Shown here piece by piece: positions 46,016 through 54,777 of a stretch of DNA of 64,000 nucleotides. The notes below the pieces were generated by a model. That model was not told where the DNA came from, searched no databases, and saw nothing but the letters and a program-made list of their open reading frames with translations. This stretch comes from Moritella dasanensis ArB 0140. Lineage in GTDB: Bacteria; Pseudomonadota; Gammaproteobacteria; Enterobacterales; Moritellaceae. Position 1 is the stretch's first letter. Each line of letters begins with the position of its first letter. Made by a program: the position numbers and the translations under genes. Where the stretch lies: positions 122,502-186,501 of the forward strand of contig NZ_AKXQ01000010.1 in assembly GCF_000276805.1 (NCBI RefSeq). The letters run 5' to 3'.

Positions 46016-48403
46016 ATGAGTAGTAGCCAAAATAAAGATTACATAGCAATGTGGTTCCAAGCACGTAAAGAGTTTGGGATCGGTGACCGGATGAATGTCG
46101 GCTTGCTAAATAAAACCACGGATGACATTAACTGGTTTGAATTTGCACACAGTCAAATGGATGGCTTAGGTGGACTTACCACCATATTACGTGAGCATGA
46201 TTATCCGTGTCAGGTGTTACCAAAAACAGCAGACAAAGTTGCGCCGTCAAATTGGCAGCAAATTAAAATGTTATTTGCTGGTGGCAAATCTAAAGTACCT
46301 AAGAAAATGCGTTGGCAAACCACTTTTCCAGATCATGCCGCCGCGAACCTCGCTGAGAATAAACTTGCTCAAGTCACTGATCATAATATTAATACTTATC
46401 AGTACAGTAATGATGCCCCTATTGTTAATCGATATTTCAGTCTAGCTGAAACGATTGAGATAAAAAAACTGGCTAAAAAGCATAAAGTGGCACTGAATAT
46501 CTATCTTTTCTGGGCGTTAAATAGAGCGGTTGCAGATCAGCTCCTCGCTTCTCAACAAGATTATTACTGGCTCTATCCGGTGAATCTACGTGGTGCATTA
46601 CCGCACATTGCAGAAACCAGTAATTGCTCTTCAGGCATTAATGTGCTGCTTAACAATACGATTGCACCGCGTGATATTCAGTTGCAAGTGAAGCAGCAAA
46701 TTAAAGCCAAAAGTCATTGGCAGCTTTGGTGGCAAGCGCATATCGGTAAGATCATTGGTGAAAGCGGCGTACGTCGTATTTACCAATATGTCAGTGAACG
46801 CCAATTCTATGCTGGTTCATTCAGTTTCTTGGGTAACTGGCCGCTTAAAGATGATAATAACCCACCAATTAATCAAGATGAATTGTGGGTTTGCTGTGGT
46901 ATCGGTACCAAAAACTACCCCGTATCGACGGGTATTTTATTGTGGCATGATCAGTTGTCTTTGGGGTTAAAACTACACCCTTATATTGCTAAAGACATCA
47001 ATACGACAGAAGCCGTGATGCAATGTTGGAAGCAGCATTTGTTACAAGGTGATTTACTGACGCCAAAAGAAACGCTTGCTGGTGCTGTTATGAGCGAGGC
47101 TGTCGCGCCGATAGTCACATTATCAAAAGCGCATAAGCCCAGTAAGTTTAACCGGGTGTTGCTACCTAAGATCCAGAAAGGTATTCAGCAAGCTAAAACA
47201 ACGTTATCACCTTATTGGCAACAAGGGCGAGTATTGTTTATTCGCTATAAAAATGTATCCATCCCGCTATCAATTATCTTGTTTACCTTTATCTGCATGA
47301 CATTATTATCTGTGATCAGACCGCAAAGTCAGATTAGCCCTGAAATTAACCGTTTTCCATCTGTGCGTTATATGGATGTGGCTTTTGACGATGCTGTGAT
47401 CCCTATTTTTAGTCGTGGCATCGTTGCGGCTAAAACACAAATTAGTCTTAATTCCGAAGTCACTGCAAGGGTTAAATCGGTAGCTGATAATTTTACTGCT
47501 GGTGGTTACTTTAATGCAGGCGATGTGCTGTTATCGATGGATGATGAAGCATATCAACTTGAAGTCATTAAAAAGAAGCAGGCCGTAGATGGTGCGTTAT
47601 TGCACTTAGCTGAGGCTAAAGCAAAAGCCCATGTCGCCCGACGAGGGGTATCGAGCAAAGCAACCAATTTTGCTCGTCACATTCCGCAAATTAATGATGC
47701 TAAAAGTCGAGTTAAGGCCGCTGAGGCTGATTTACGTTTAGCCAATATAAAACTAGAACGAGCGGTTATTAAAGCACCATTTTCTGGTCGTGTTAAAACC
47801 GTGAGTGTTGGTCGAGGACAGTTAGTTAATTCGGGTGAAATCATTGGCGAGATATACGCGTTAGATAAGATGCATGTGCGACTGCCCGTTGCGGATAAAT
47901 ATCTCACCTTGATGGACTTACCCTTCAAAGTTACCTCATTTAGTCATGACGAGCATACGGAGCATTCAGCTGGCAAGCACACAGTCAAAATGCCTCTCGT
48001 TACCCTGTCTGTGAGTGTGAATAATAAGCGTTATCAATGGCAAGGGACGATTACGGGCACTGAAGGTGGATTAGCCGAGAATAGATTGCAGTACGTTGTT
48101 GCCGAGGTATTAAACGATCCGGAGCAACCTCTGTATCTACAGCCTGGCCGATTTGTGACTGCCGAAATTGCGGGTCGTGAATTTGAACAAGTGGTTATTA
48201 TTCCCCGTTTAGCACTGCGTAATGATAATAAAGTGTGGCTGTTGGATGCTGAACAACGTCTTAAAATTGTCTTAGTTGATGTGCTTCATCAAGGCAAAGA
48301 ACAGGTTTATATCACCAGTGGTTTAAATGCAGGCGACAAACTGATATTAACACCGCTTGATGTCGCGGTAGATGGTATGAAGTTGAACGTGGTGCGCTCA
48401 TGA
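46016..48403 (+). CDS. Condensation-type acyltransferase domain fused to RND membrane-fusion protein
   Basis: A 795-residue two-part protein. Residues 1-345 resemble the CoA-dependent acyltransferase/condensation superfamily, with HSQMDG at 45-50 (H-x-x-x-D-G) and a SGINVLLNNTIAPRD segment later; the part before the motif is about 90 residues shorter than usual. A linker (346-415) leads to one transmembrane helix (about 416-434). Residues 435-795 form an RND adaptor: lipoyl halves (ARVKSVADNFTAGGYFNAGD and VIKAPFSGRVKTVSVGRGQ), a coiled-coil between them, and a barrel domain. The catalytic domain would face the cytoplasm and the adaptor the periplasm. The ribosome binding site AAGGAAG is framed by GGTTA and TAACC. 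The stop overlaps the RND gene start as ATGA. Confidence 0.83.
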   Translation: MSSSQNKDYIAMWFQARKEFGIGDRMNVGLLNKTTDDINWFEFAHSQMDGLGGLTTILREHDYPCQVLPKTADKVAPSNWQQIKMLFAGGKSKVPKKMRWQTTFPDHAAANLAENKLAQVTDHNINTYQYSNDAPIVNRYFSLAETIEIKKLAKKHKVALNIYLFWALNRAVADQLLASQQDYYWLYPVNLRGALPHIAETSNCSSGINVLLNNTIAPRDIQLQVKQQIKAKSHWQLWWQAHIGKIIGESGVRRIYQYVSERQFYAGSFSFLGNWPLKDDNNPPINQDELWVCCGIGTKNYPVSTGILLWHDQLSLGLKLHPYIAKDINTTEAVMQCWKQHLLQGDLLTPKETLAGAVMSEAVAPIVTLSKAHKPSKFNRVLLPKIQKGIQQAKTTLSPYWQQGRVLFIRYKNVSIPLSIILFTFICMTLLSVIRPQSQISPEINRFPSVRYMDVAFDDAVIPIFSRGIVAAKTQISLNSEVTARVKSVADNFTAGGYFNAGDVLLSMDDEAYQLEVIKKKQAVDGALLHLAEAKAKAHVARRGVSSKATNFARHIPQINDAKSRVKAAEADLRLANIKLERAVIKAPFSGRVKTVSVGRGQLVNSGEIIGEIYALDKMHVRLPVADKYLTLMDLPFKVTSFSHDEHTEHSAGKHTVKMPLVTLSVSVNNKRYQWQGTITGTEGGLAENRLQYVVAEVLNDPEQPLYLQPGRFVTAEIAGREFEQVVIIPRLALRNDNKVWLLDAEQRLKIVLVDVLHQGKEQVYITSGLNAGDKLILTPLDVAVDGMKLNVVRS

Positions 48404-51400
48404 GGATCTTAATTACTTGGTTTGCCAAAAATAAAGTCGCTGCAAATTTGATCATGATGGTGATCATCGCACTGGGTTGTTTAGCGTTGCCGGAAACCCG
48501 TAAAGAGTTAATTCCGGGTGTGTCATTAGAGCGTATCGCGATCTCGACATTGTATCCTGGCGCAGCTCCCCGAGAAGTGGAAGCGGTTGTCTGCACGCGT
48601 ATTGAAGCCGTTGTTTATGATATTGCAGGGACGTTAGATTTAACGTCATTTGCGAGTTCAGGCTCTTGTTATACCACCATTGATATTGCCGATGGTTATA
48701 GTACCAAAGCGGTATTGGATGAAGTTAAATCAAGGATTGAAAGCATACACTCATTCCCTGAAGAAGTAGCAAAACCAGTTGTCAGTGAATTGATTGAACG
48801 CTATCGGGTTGCAAAGCTTATTATTTCTGGTACTGGTGATGAATGGGCATTAAAGCGTTTGGCAGAAAACATTCGTTTAGATTTACTCGAAGATCCGGTT
48901 ATTTCTGTTATTGAGTTACAAAATGCCAGACCTTACGAAATCAGTATCGCCTTATCTGAAGACAGTTTGGCGCAATATAACTTAAAGTTTGAGGATGTGG
49001 TTAATACGTTAAAAGCCACTGCACTTGATTTACCGGGTGGTAGTCTGGCGACAGAGCAGGGTGACATATTGATTCAAACCTTAGGTAAAATTGACAGCGC
49101 AGATGACTTTGCCAGTATTATTTTACAAGCGAATGAAGACGGTGGCCGTATCTTACTCAGTGATATTGCGGCTATTCACGATGGTTTTCGTGATGAGGGC
49201 ACAATGGCCCAGCTTGATGGTCAACGGGCGGTATCATTAGATGTTTACCGGGTGGGCGATCAGAATATTATTGAGGTTGCTGATGTTATAAATAAGTACG
49301 TAAAATCGCCCGCAACGTATTTGCCTGAAGGGATCAGTTTGTACGTTTGGCAAGACGATTCTAAGTTGTTCATGAGCCGTATCGATTTATTGGTTGGTAA
49401 TGTGTTTAGTGGCTTGTGTTTATTGTTTGTCATCTTATTGTTGTTTTTAAATTGGCGTTTATCTTTCTGGGTCAGCTTGGGGATCCCAATTTCATTTATG
49501 GGCGCTTTCTGGTTATTACCTGTTTTTGATGGTTCTATTAATATTATTTCTTTGTTCGCCTTCTTATTGGTACTCGGTATTGTCGTTGATGATGCGATTG
49601 TTGTCGGTGAAAGTATTTTTACCGAGCAAGCGTCAGGTAACAAAGGCGTTGAGGGGGCGATTGAAGGTGCTTACAAAGTCGCTAAACCTATTACTTTTGC
49701 CATTATCACCAGTGTAATTGCTTTTATGCCGTTGCTGTTTTTGCCTGGACCTGAAGGTAAACTCATGCAGGTTATTCCTGTGGTTGTCATTACCACGCTG
49801 CTGTTTTCGTTGTTTGAATCGTTATTTATCTTACCTGCGCATTTAAGCCATCAACCCGATGATCACGATACGAGCAAGTTAGCCAATCTGCCTGCTGCTA
49901 ACGAATCTACCTCGACGTTATCAGCTACAAACGACTCTACTTCACGCCTATTTACTTCAAAATTAAGGTGGTTCATCTGCAAGGTTAAAATGATTGGCCG
50001 GGTATTGGAAGGGATACAGACAAAGTTCTCTGCGACATTAGAAACGTTCGTTATCCGTCAATATAAGCCTTTTTTAGACCATGTATTACGCTGGCGTTGG
50101 AGTTATATACTTGGGTTTTTAGGATTATTCTTTATTTCTTTAACCTTACTTTCCAGTGGTTGGTTACGGACAGTATTATTTTCGGCCATTGAAGGTGATA
50201 TTGCCTATGCAAATGTTACGTTTGCAGAAGGCAGTAATCCCCAGAAAACCAAACTTGCGCTGTTAAAAATTGAACATGAAGCCTTGCAATTACAACAAGA
50301 ATTGACCGATGAATACGGTATTTCTGCTATTGCTCACGTGTATTCAGTTGTGGCTCCGATAAGTAAGTATTCACGCGAATCACAAGCGGCTGCAGATGAT
50401 CATATTGGCAGAGTTTATTTGGAGTTATCGGTATCGAACGACCGGATAATCTCAGGCCATGACATCATTGGTCGTTGGCGTGATCGGGTTGGAGAAATTG
50501 AAGACAGTATTGAATTAAGTTTCGTCTCTGATCTCACTCCGCCCAGTGCCGATATTAATATTGAGTTATCGAGTCGTAATCTAGATGACTTAGCCCAGCA
50601 AGCAGACGCGCTAAAAAAAGTTTTAGCAAGATTTGAAGGTGTCTATGATATCCAAGACTCGCAACAGCGTAGTTCAAGGCAAGTACAGCTGGCGCTAAAG
50701 CCTGTCGCGCGTGATATGGGACTGACATTAAGTGCACTTGGACAGCAAATTCAGCAGGCATATTTGGGTGTCGAAGTGCAAAGTATGCCACGTGGCGAAG
50801 ATGAAGTTAAAGTGCAGGTGAGGTATCCAAAAGAGGCAACTAGCTCATTATGGCATTTAGAGAATATGCACATTCAATTACCCAGTGGTGAAGGTGTGCC
50901 GCTGTTTACTATTGCAGATGTGAGCTATCAATCGGCAGATCATAATATCAAACGTTATGAACGCAATCGGGTTATGTCTGTCTCTGCATTTGTCGACCCG
51001 GGTAAAAATAGCACTAAGGCTGTTATTGCAGACCTTGAGGCTGGTTTTTTACAGCAATTAACCGAAACCACTGCGGTTAAATGGTCGAAAGCCGGTAAAC
51101 AGAAAAGTATTGTCGAGTTTGTCGATATTTTAACAAGCAGCTATTTATTGGCGTTAATTGCGATGTATTTAGTGATGGCGATTTTATTTAGTTCTTATAC
51201 CCAACCATTACTGGTGATGTTTGCCATCCCGTTTGGTCTGGTTGGTTCCTTGTTAGGGCATTTGTTGTTAGGGGTTGATGTGACGCTATGGTCTTTTATT
51301 GGCATGGTCGCCGTGAGTGGGATCGTGGTCAATGATAACTTAGTTCTCATTGATTATATCAATGAAAAATGCAGCCAAGGCGAGTCATTAGAAACCGCGA

Positions 51401-51726
51401 TCACAAGTGCGGGGGTACGTCGTTTCCGTCCTATTATACTTACTTCGTTAACCACGTTTATTGGCTTAGTGCCGATAATGAGTGAAACCAGCTTACAGGC
51501 CCAATTTTTGATCCCGATGGCGATATCATTAGCCTTTGGTGTACTTTTTGCGACGCTTGTTAGCTTGTTATTGGTTCCCGCCGTCTATTTATTGATTCAG
51601 GATATGACTACCGCACTCTCGGCGTTACTTTCTAAAAAATCAATCGTTAACAGCCAAGTACTTGATGAGGGTAGTAATCGTAATAGCTATATACCTGATA
51701 ACCGTGCTGCCGATAGCGCAGCATAA
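48400..51726 (+). CDS. RND permease paired with the acyltransferase-adaptor fusion
   Basis: A 1108-residue inner-membrane RND transporter with 12 predicted helices. The start MRILITWFAKNKVAANLIMM and the TM4 relay GIVVDDAIVVGESIF, with both Asp residues, are typical. The later FIGMVAVSGIVVNDNLVLI is the TM10 region. It is about 70 residues longer than AcrB, partly through a Ser/Thr/Asn-rich cytoplasmic insert near residues 485-530 (ANESTSTLSATNDSTSR). Its ATG overlaps the stop of the fusion gene by four bases, which indicates translational coupling and a dedicated pair. No outer-membrane factor is encoded nearby. Sequence type is closer to lipid- or small-molecule-exporting relatives than to classic AcrB, but the cargo is unknown. 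Confidence 0.9.
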   Translation: MRILITWFAKNKVAANLIMMVIIALGCLALPETRKELIPGVSLERIAISTLYPGAAPREVEAVVCTRIEAVVYDIAGTLDLTSFASSGSCYTTIDIADGYSTKAVLDEVKSRIESIHSFPEEVAKPVVSELIERYRVAKLIISGTGDEWALKRLAENIRLDLLEDPVISVIELQNARPYEISIALSEDSLAQYNLKFEDVVNTLKATALDLPGGSLATEQGDILIQTLGKIDSADDFASIILQANEDGGRILLSDIAAIHDGFRDEGTMAQLDGQRAVSLDVYRVGDQNIIEVADVINKYVKSPATYLPEGISLYVWQDDSKLFMSRIDLLVGNVFSGLCLLFVILLLFLNWRLSFWVSLGIPISFMGAFWLLPVFDGSINIISLFAFLLVLGIVVDDAIVVGESIFTEQASGNKGVEGAIEGAYKVAKPITFAIITSVIAFMPLLFLPGPEGKLMQVIPVVVITTLLFSLFESLFILPAHLSHQPDDHDTSKLANLPAANESTSTLSATNDSTSRLFTSKLRWFICKVKMIGRVLEGIQTKFSATLETFVIRQYKPFLDHVLRWRWSYILGFLGLFFISLTLLSSGWLRTVLFSAIEGDIAYANVTFAEGSNPQKTKLALLKIEHEALQLQQELTDEYGISAIAHVYSVVAPISKYSRESQAAADDHIGRVYLELSVSNDRIISGHDIIGRWRDRVGEIEDSIELSFVSDLTPPSADINIELSSRNLDDLAQQADALKKVLARFEGVYDIQDSQQRSSRQVQLALKPVARDMGLTLSALGQQIQQAYLGVEVQSMPRGEDEVKVQVRYPKEATSSLWHLENMHIQLPSGEGVPLFTIADVSYQSADHNIKRYERNRVMSVSAFVDPGKNSTKAVIADLEAGFLQQLTETTAVKWSKAGKQKSIVEFVDILTSSYLLALIAMYLVMAILFSSYTQPLLVMFAIPFGLVGSLLGHLLLGVDVTLWSFIGMVAVSGIVVNDNLVLIDYINEKCSQGESLETAITSAGVRRFRPIILTSLTTFIGLVPIMSETSLQAQFLIPMAISLAFGVLFATLVSLLLVPAVYLLIQDMTTALSALLSKKSIVNSQVLDEGSNRNSYIPDNRAADSAA

Positions 51727-51751
51727 CCGTCTTACAGTTCAAGGAGGAACG

Positions 51752-53011
51752 ATGACGTTTAAACGTAAACTTTCACCAACAGAGCGATTTTATATTAGTT
51801 GTGATGATTTCAACGCTGAAGAAACCGCTACCTGTGTTGTTAATCAGATGGTACTCGAAGGCCAAGGCAATATTGATATAGCAGCTTGGCAACAAGCGGT
51901 AATCAAAGCGTCAGAAGCCCTGCAAGGTACACGATTTAAACTCTCAGGTAAACTTGGCTTTAGCCACTGGGCTGATGCAGGAAAAACCACCGAACTTGAG
52001 GTTATCCGTGGCTTAAATTGGGATGGTATGAGTGACAACGCTGCGCCATTCTTAAACCGTCCGTTAGATGTCAAAACCAGTACCGGTTGTGAAGTATTAC
52101 TGGTACTTGGTGAAGACAGCTGCAAGCATCATATTATTTTTAGAACCCATCATGCAGTGATGGATGGGCGGGGCACCAAGACATTTGCTGATGAAGTTTT
52201 ACGTGCATTGCGTCAACAGCCATTGCAAGGAGACAATAGCTTTGTCCGAGATGTTGATCTGGCTAAATTAGTGACCTCGGTACCTGGTAAGAAAATTAAT
52301 GATACGGTGGCAGCGCCGACAGGTGTTCCGCTTGGACATGACTTTGGATCTTCTTGGCAGCGCAGAACCTTACCGGGTAGTTATAAACAGGTTTTAGCCA
52401 ATGCGGGTATTAGTATCGCCAAATTAGCTAACCTCTATTCAGATTCAGAAGTCAGGATCCAATTACCAGTTGATTTACGTATGCATGACGCCGATATTGT
52501 TTCAACGGGTAATTTAACTGGTGGACTATTAATGAATGTATCGCCAGAGACAACGACTGTTGATTGGGCGCAACAAATCAAGTTGAAAATAGCAGGACAT
52601 GAACATGCAAGAATGCCGCAATTTGCCGGCATTCCGACATTAAATGCATTGAATTGGGTACCATTGACGTGGTTAAAAAAGTTCAATGACAAACTGGCAT
52701 TAAAACGACAAGCAACAGGGCAATACCGTACTTCTGGGATTATTTCTAATCTCGGCTTCTTGAAAGTGGATGAATACAGCGCTGCAGGTTTTAATTGCAC
52801 GAGCGTGTTCTTTATTCCGCCGTATTTTAATACCACGGCGCTGTTTTTAGTGTTAGCGGGTAATAAAGATTCAGTGGAAGTTATTTTACGTATCCCACAT
52901 CAACTCAGTAGTAATGGCCGCGCAGAGCATGCGTTATCGCAAATATGCCATGGTATTTGTTACGGGCATGAACACCCCGTTAAGCCGGCAGGATCTTCCA
53001 GCAATTTTTAG
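51752..53011 (+). CDS. Stand-alone condensation-type acyltransferase
   Basis: About 419 residues of the condensation/PapA/alcohol acetyltransferase superfamily. The catalytic motif HHAVMDG (133-139) is complete and in its usual place, and ISNLGFLKVDEY lies late in the C-lobe. Such enzymes join an acyl donor to an alcohol or amine without needing ATP. The start ATG 51752 follows a perfect AAGGAGG; a longer open frame reaching back to 51662 would overlap the RND gene. It is the last gene of the cluster, 25 bases after the pump, and pairs with the shortened acyltransferase domain of the fusion protein. No carrier protein is present, so donors are probably CoA or adenylate esters. Confidence 0.85.
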   Translation: MTFKRKLSPTERFYISCDDFNAEETATCVVNQMVLEGQGNIDIAAWQQAVIKASEALQGTRFKLSGKLGFSHWADAGKTTELEVIRGLNWDGMSDNAAPFLNRPLDVKTSTGCEVLLVLGEDSCKHHIIFRTHHAVMDGRGTKTFADEVLRALRQQPLQGDNSFVRDVDLAKLVTSVPGKKINDTVAAPTGVPLGHDFGSSWQRRTLPGSYKQVLANAGISIAKLANLYSDSEVRIQLPVDLRMHDADIVSTGNLTGGLLMNVSPETTTVDWAQQIKLKIAGHEHARMPQFAGIPTLNALNWVPLTWLKKFNDKLALKRQATGQYRTSGIISNLGFLKVDEYSAAGFNCTSVFFIPPYFNTTALFLVLAGNKDSVEVILRIPHQLSSNGRAEHALSQICHGICYGHEHPVKPAGSSSNF

Positions 53012-53329
53012 CATCCAACCTTGTACTGACCAAAAATACATGACGGGTGAAGCATACGCTTGGGTTAATTGGCTCAAAGTTGGAACGAATTACACAACGC
53101 TGCTGGATTGACCGAGTCTAATTGGCATGTCGGGCTCGACGCAAGGTAGCTGTTATCATCATATGTATTTTTCTGGTCGTAATGATGCGTTATATGGCCC
53201 GAAGGCCGCAGAGCAGGAGCTTGATTTATATCGGGGGTCATCCGCTGACTTTTATCAGCAAATCATGACAAATCTTGTGAGTGCTGGTTTTTAGCATACT
53301 TTTGACAGCGCTGCAGTAGCGCTAGCTGA
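53012..53329. other. Intergenic region holding a gene remnant
   Basis: Lies between the acyltransferase and the DUF692 gene, which converge. Apart from the remnant at 53040-53294 nothing is evident; no clear terminator was seen. Confidence 0.5.
53040..53294 (+). pseudogene. Possible decayed gene fragment with an in-frame stop
   Basis: One frame reads about 84 codons with protein-like composition (MTGEAYAWVNWLKVG near the start, RNDALYGPKAAEQELDLY in the second half), interrupted once by TGA at 53109-53111 and closed by TAG at 53292. The second half alone is an open frame of 55 codons from ATG 53127. No good ribosome binding site precedes either part. It looks like the C-terminal remnant of a lost gene, which I cannot name; a short intact gene at 53127-53294 is the alternative. 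Confidence 0.35.
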
Positions 53330-54172
53330 TTAACATGCGTTTTTATAGCGTTGCGATTTAAGGATCATTTTTTGGGCGGTATATGCTTCACGTAGTAGTT
53401 CGCTGAGCCGTGGAATATTGGTATCCCATTCAATCAAAGTCGGGATGGTGTTGCAATGTTGCAAGTAATATTCAAATAACTGCCATACTTCCGCAGTTAC
53501 TTTCTGGCCATGTTCTTGGTCGAAGGTGATGCGGTTATCTTTTATTAGTTTATTGGTACCCGAGAGGTGGATCTCGCTAACAATATGGGTTGGTATTGAT
53601 GCTAAGTAATCATAAGGATTAAATTCTAGCTGGTGACTGCTGATATGCACATTGTTTATATCGAGTAGTATCTTACAGTTTGTTGCTGCTTGTAATTCAG
53701 TTAAAAAGGCCGCTTCTGTAAGGGTGTTGTTTTTATTTTTGCTATAACAGGCCGGATTTTCAATGGCAATTTCTTGACCTAAAATTTGTTGTACTTGGTC
53801 TATACGTCCAATCACATGTTTTAAGTTCTCTTCTGTGTAAGGCACTGGTGAGGTGTCGCTATAATGCTGACCAGCAATTGAACTCCAGCCTAAATGCTCA
53901 GATATACAAAATGGTTGGTAACGGTCAGCAAGCTTTTTAATGTGATGAATATGGCTAGTATCAAGCAGCTCATGAGAAGAAAGTGCTAAGCCGACGCCGT
54001 GTAAACTGATAGGGTAACGGTCACTGGCTTTATCTAAGTAATAAGTCGCTTCTGAGTTAATTTCGAAGTGATTTTCACTGTGTACTTCTAACCAGCCTAT
54101 ATCTACTTGGCTCTTGGTGAGTTGTTCATAATGCGCTGGGCGCATTCCGATTCCAACTAAATCATCTAACAT
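53330..54172 (-). CDS. MNIO/DUF692-family multinuclear iron oxygenase
   Basis: A 280-residue TIM-barrel protein of the DUF692 (MNIO) family, whose characterised members modify cysteines or other residues in small peptides (RiPPs such as methanobactin-type and bufferin-type peptides). Family landmarks are GIGMRPAHYE at the start, EVHSENHFE, LHGVGLALSS, SEHLGW, IENPACYS, LLDINNVHISS and EIHLSGTNK, which supply the His, Glu and Asp metal ligands. MNIO genes are normally next to a precursor peptide and a DUF2063 partner. Here neither is visible: downstream is a gene remnant, and upstream are tandem repeats and the ferredoxin gene. It may act on a peptide encoded elsewhere. Confidence 0.9.
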   Translation of the reverse strand: MLDDLVGIGMRPAHYEQLTKSQVDIGWLEVHSENHFEINSEATYYLDKASDRYPISLHGVGLALSSHELLDTSHIHHIKKLADRYQPFCISEHLGWSSIAGQHYSDTSPVPYTEENLKHVIGRIDQVQQILGQEIAIENPACYSKNKNNTLTEAAFLTELQAATNCKILLDINNVHISSHQLEFNPYDYLASIPTHIVSEIHLSGTNKLIKDNRITFDQEHGQKVTAEVWQLFEYYLQHCNTIPTLIEWDTNIPRLSELLREAYTAQKMILKSQRYKNAC

Positions 54173-54204
54173 AAAGTGGTCCTATTTTTAAGTCGTGGTA
54201 CTTA

Positions 54205-54309
54205 TACGTCATTGAAGTGCTGTACGTCATTGAAGTGCTTGTACGTCATTGAAGTGCTGTACGTCATGAAGTGCTGTACGCTATAAAATGCTTGTACGTT
54301 ATTGAAAGG
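54205..54309. repeat. Tandem repeat of about 18 bp, six copies
   Basis: Units based on TACGTCATTGAAGTGCTG start at 54205, 54223, 54242, 54260, 54277 and 54295, with lengths 18, 19, 18, 17, 18 and a partial 15. The last two are diverged. The length changes rule out a translated repeat. The array lies directly upstream of the MNIO gene start. Confidence 0.88.
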
Positions 54310-54416
54310 AGTATGGGTAAGGATTAGCGGTTTTGCAAAGTAAATCACACTCAATCTTGTAAGGTATTGAGAGTTGTATTATATGAGGTGAAAAAATGAA
54401 TGTTGCGTCACGATAT

Positions 54417-54452
54417 GAAAAAGCCTTAACGTAGTGTATCGCGTTAAGGCTT
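54417..54452 (-). terminator. Rho-independent terminator of nrdAB-yfaE
   Basis: AAGCCTTAACG (54421-54431) and CGTTAAGGCTT (54442-54452) pair perfectly over 11 bases. On the minus strand the stem is followed by TTTTT. It lies about 50 bases past the yfaE stop. Confidence 0.88.
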
Positions 54453-54501
54453 GGTATTTTTTGTGGTTTTAATACTCGTTAGTTAATTAATAATGAGTAT
54501 A

Positions 54502-54777
54502 TTATGCTGCAACCGTTATTGTCGCGATTACCGCAAGTGTAATATCACTATTTGCTTTGCAGCAGCAAGGTAATATAGAACCGGGTGCAACAGCCGCTAG
54601 TGGTTCGGTGGTATAAGTTACCGACCCAGAAGTCAGTGTTGTTCGACAAGCGCCACAATAGCCTTGGCGACACTGGTATTCAATTTGATGACCAGTGCGT
54701 TCAAGTGTATCGAGCAGGGAACTATCTTGATCTGAAATCTGATAGTTACCTGAGTTTGTTGCCAGCGATATCGACAT
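54502..54777 (-). CDS. yfaE: 2Fe-2S ferredoxin, ribonucleotide reductase maintenance protein YfaE
   Basis: A 91-residue [2Fe-2S] ferredoxin. The cluster ligands are Cys36, Cys41 and Cys44 in QCRQGYCGACRTTL plus a fourth among Cys71-73 in LPCCCKA. YfaE supplies electrons to rebuild the di-iron tyrosyl-radical cofactor of NrdB. Its start codon overlaps the nrdB stop as TAATG, so translation is coupled. It is the last gene of the operon. Confidence 0.93.
   Translation of the reverse strand: MSISLATNSGNYQISDQDSSLLDTLERTGHQIEYQCRQGYCGACRTTLTSGSVTYTTEPLAAVAPGSILPCCCKANSDITLAVIATITVAA

Larger units (their letters stand above)
54173..54501. other. Intergenic region with tandem repeats and nrd terminator
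   Basis: Holds the 18-bp repeat array at 54205-54309 and the terminator hairpin at 54417-54452. No gene longer than about 20 codons with a start signal was found on either strand. Confidence 0.6.

Noticed and set aside
54205..54309. CRISPR array
   Set aside because: The repeats are contiguous without unique spacers and no cas genes are present.
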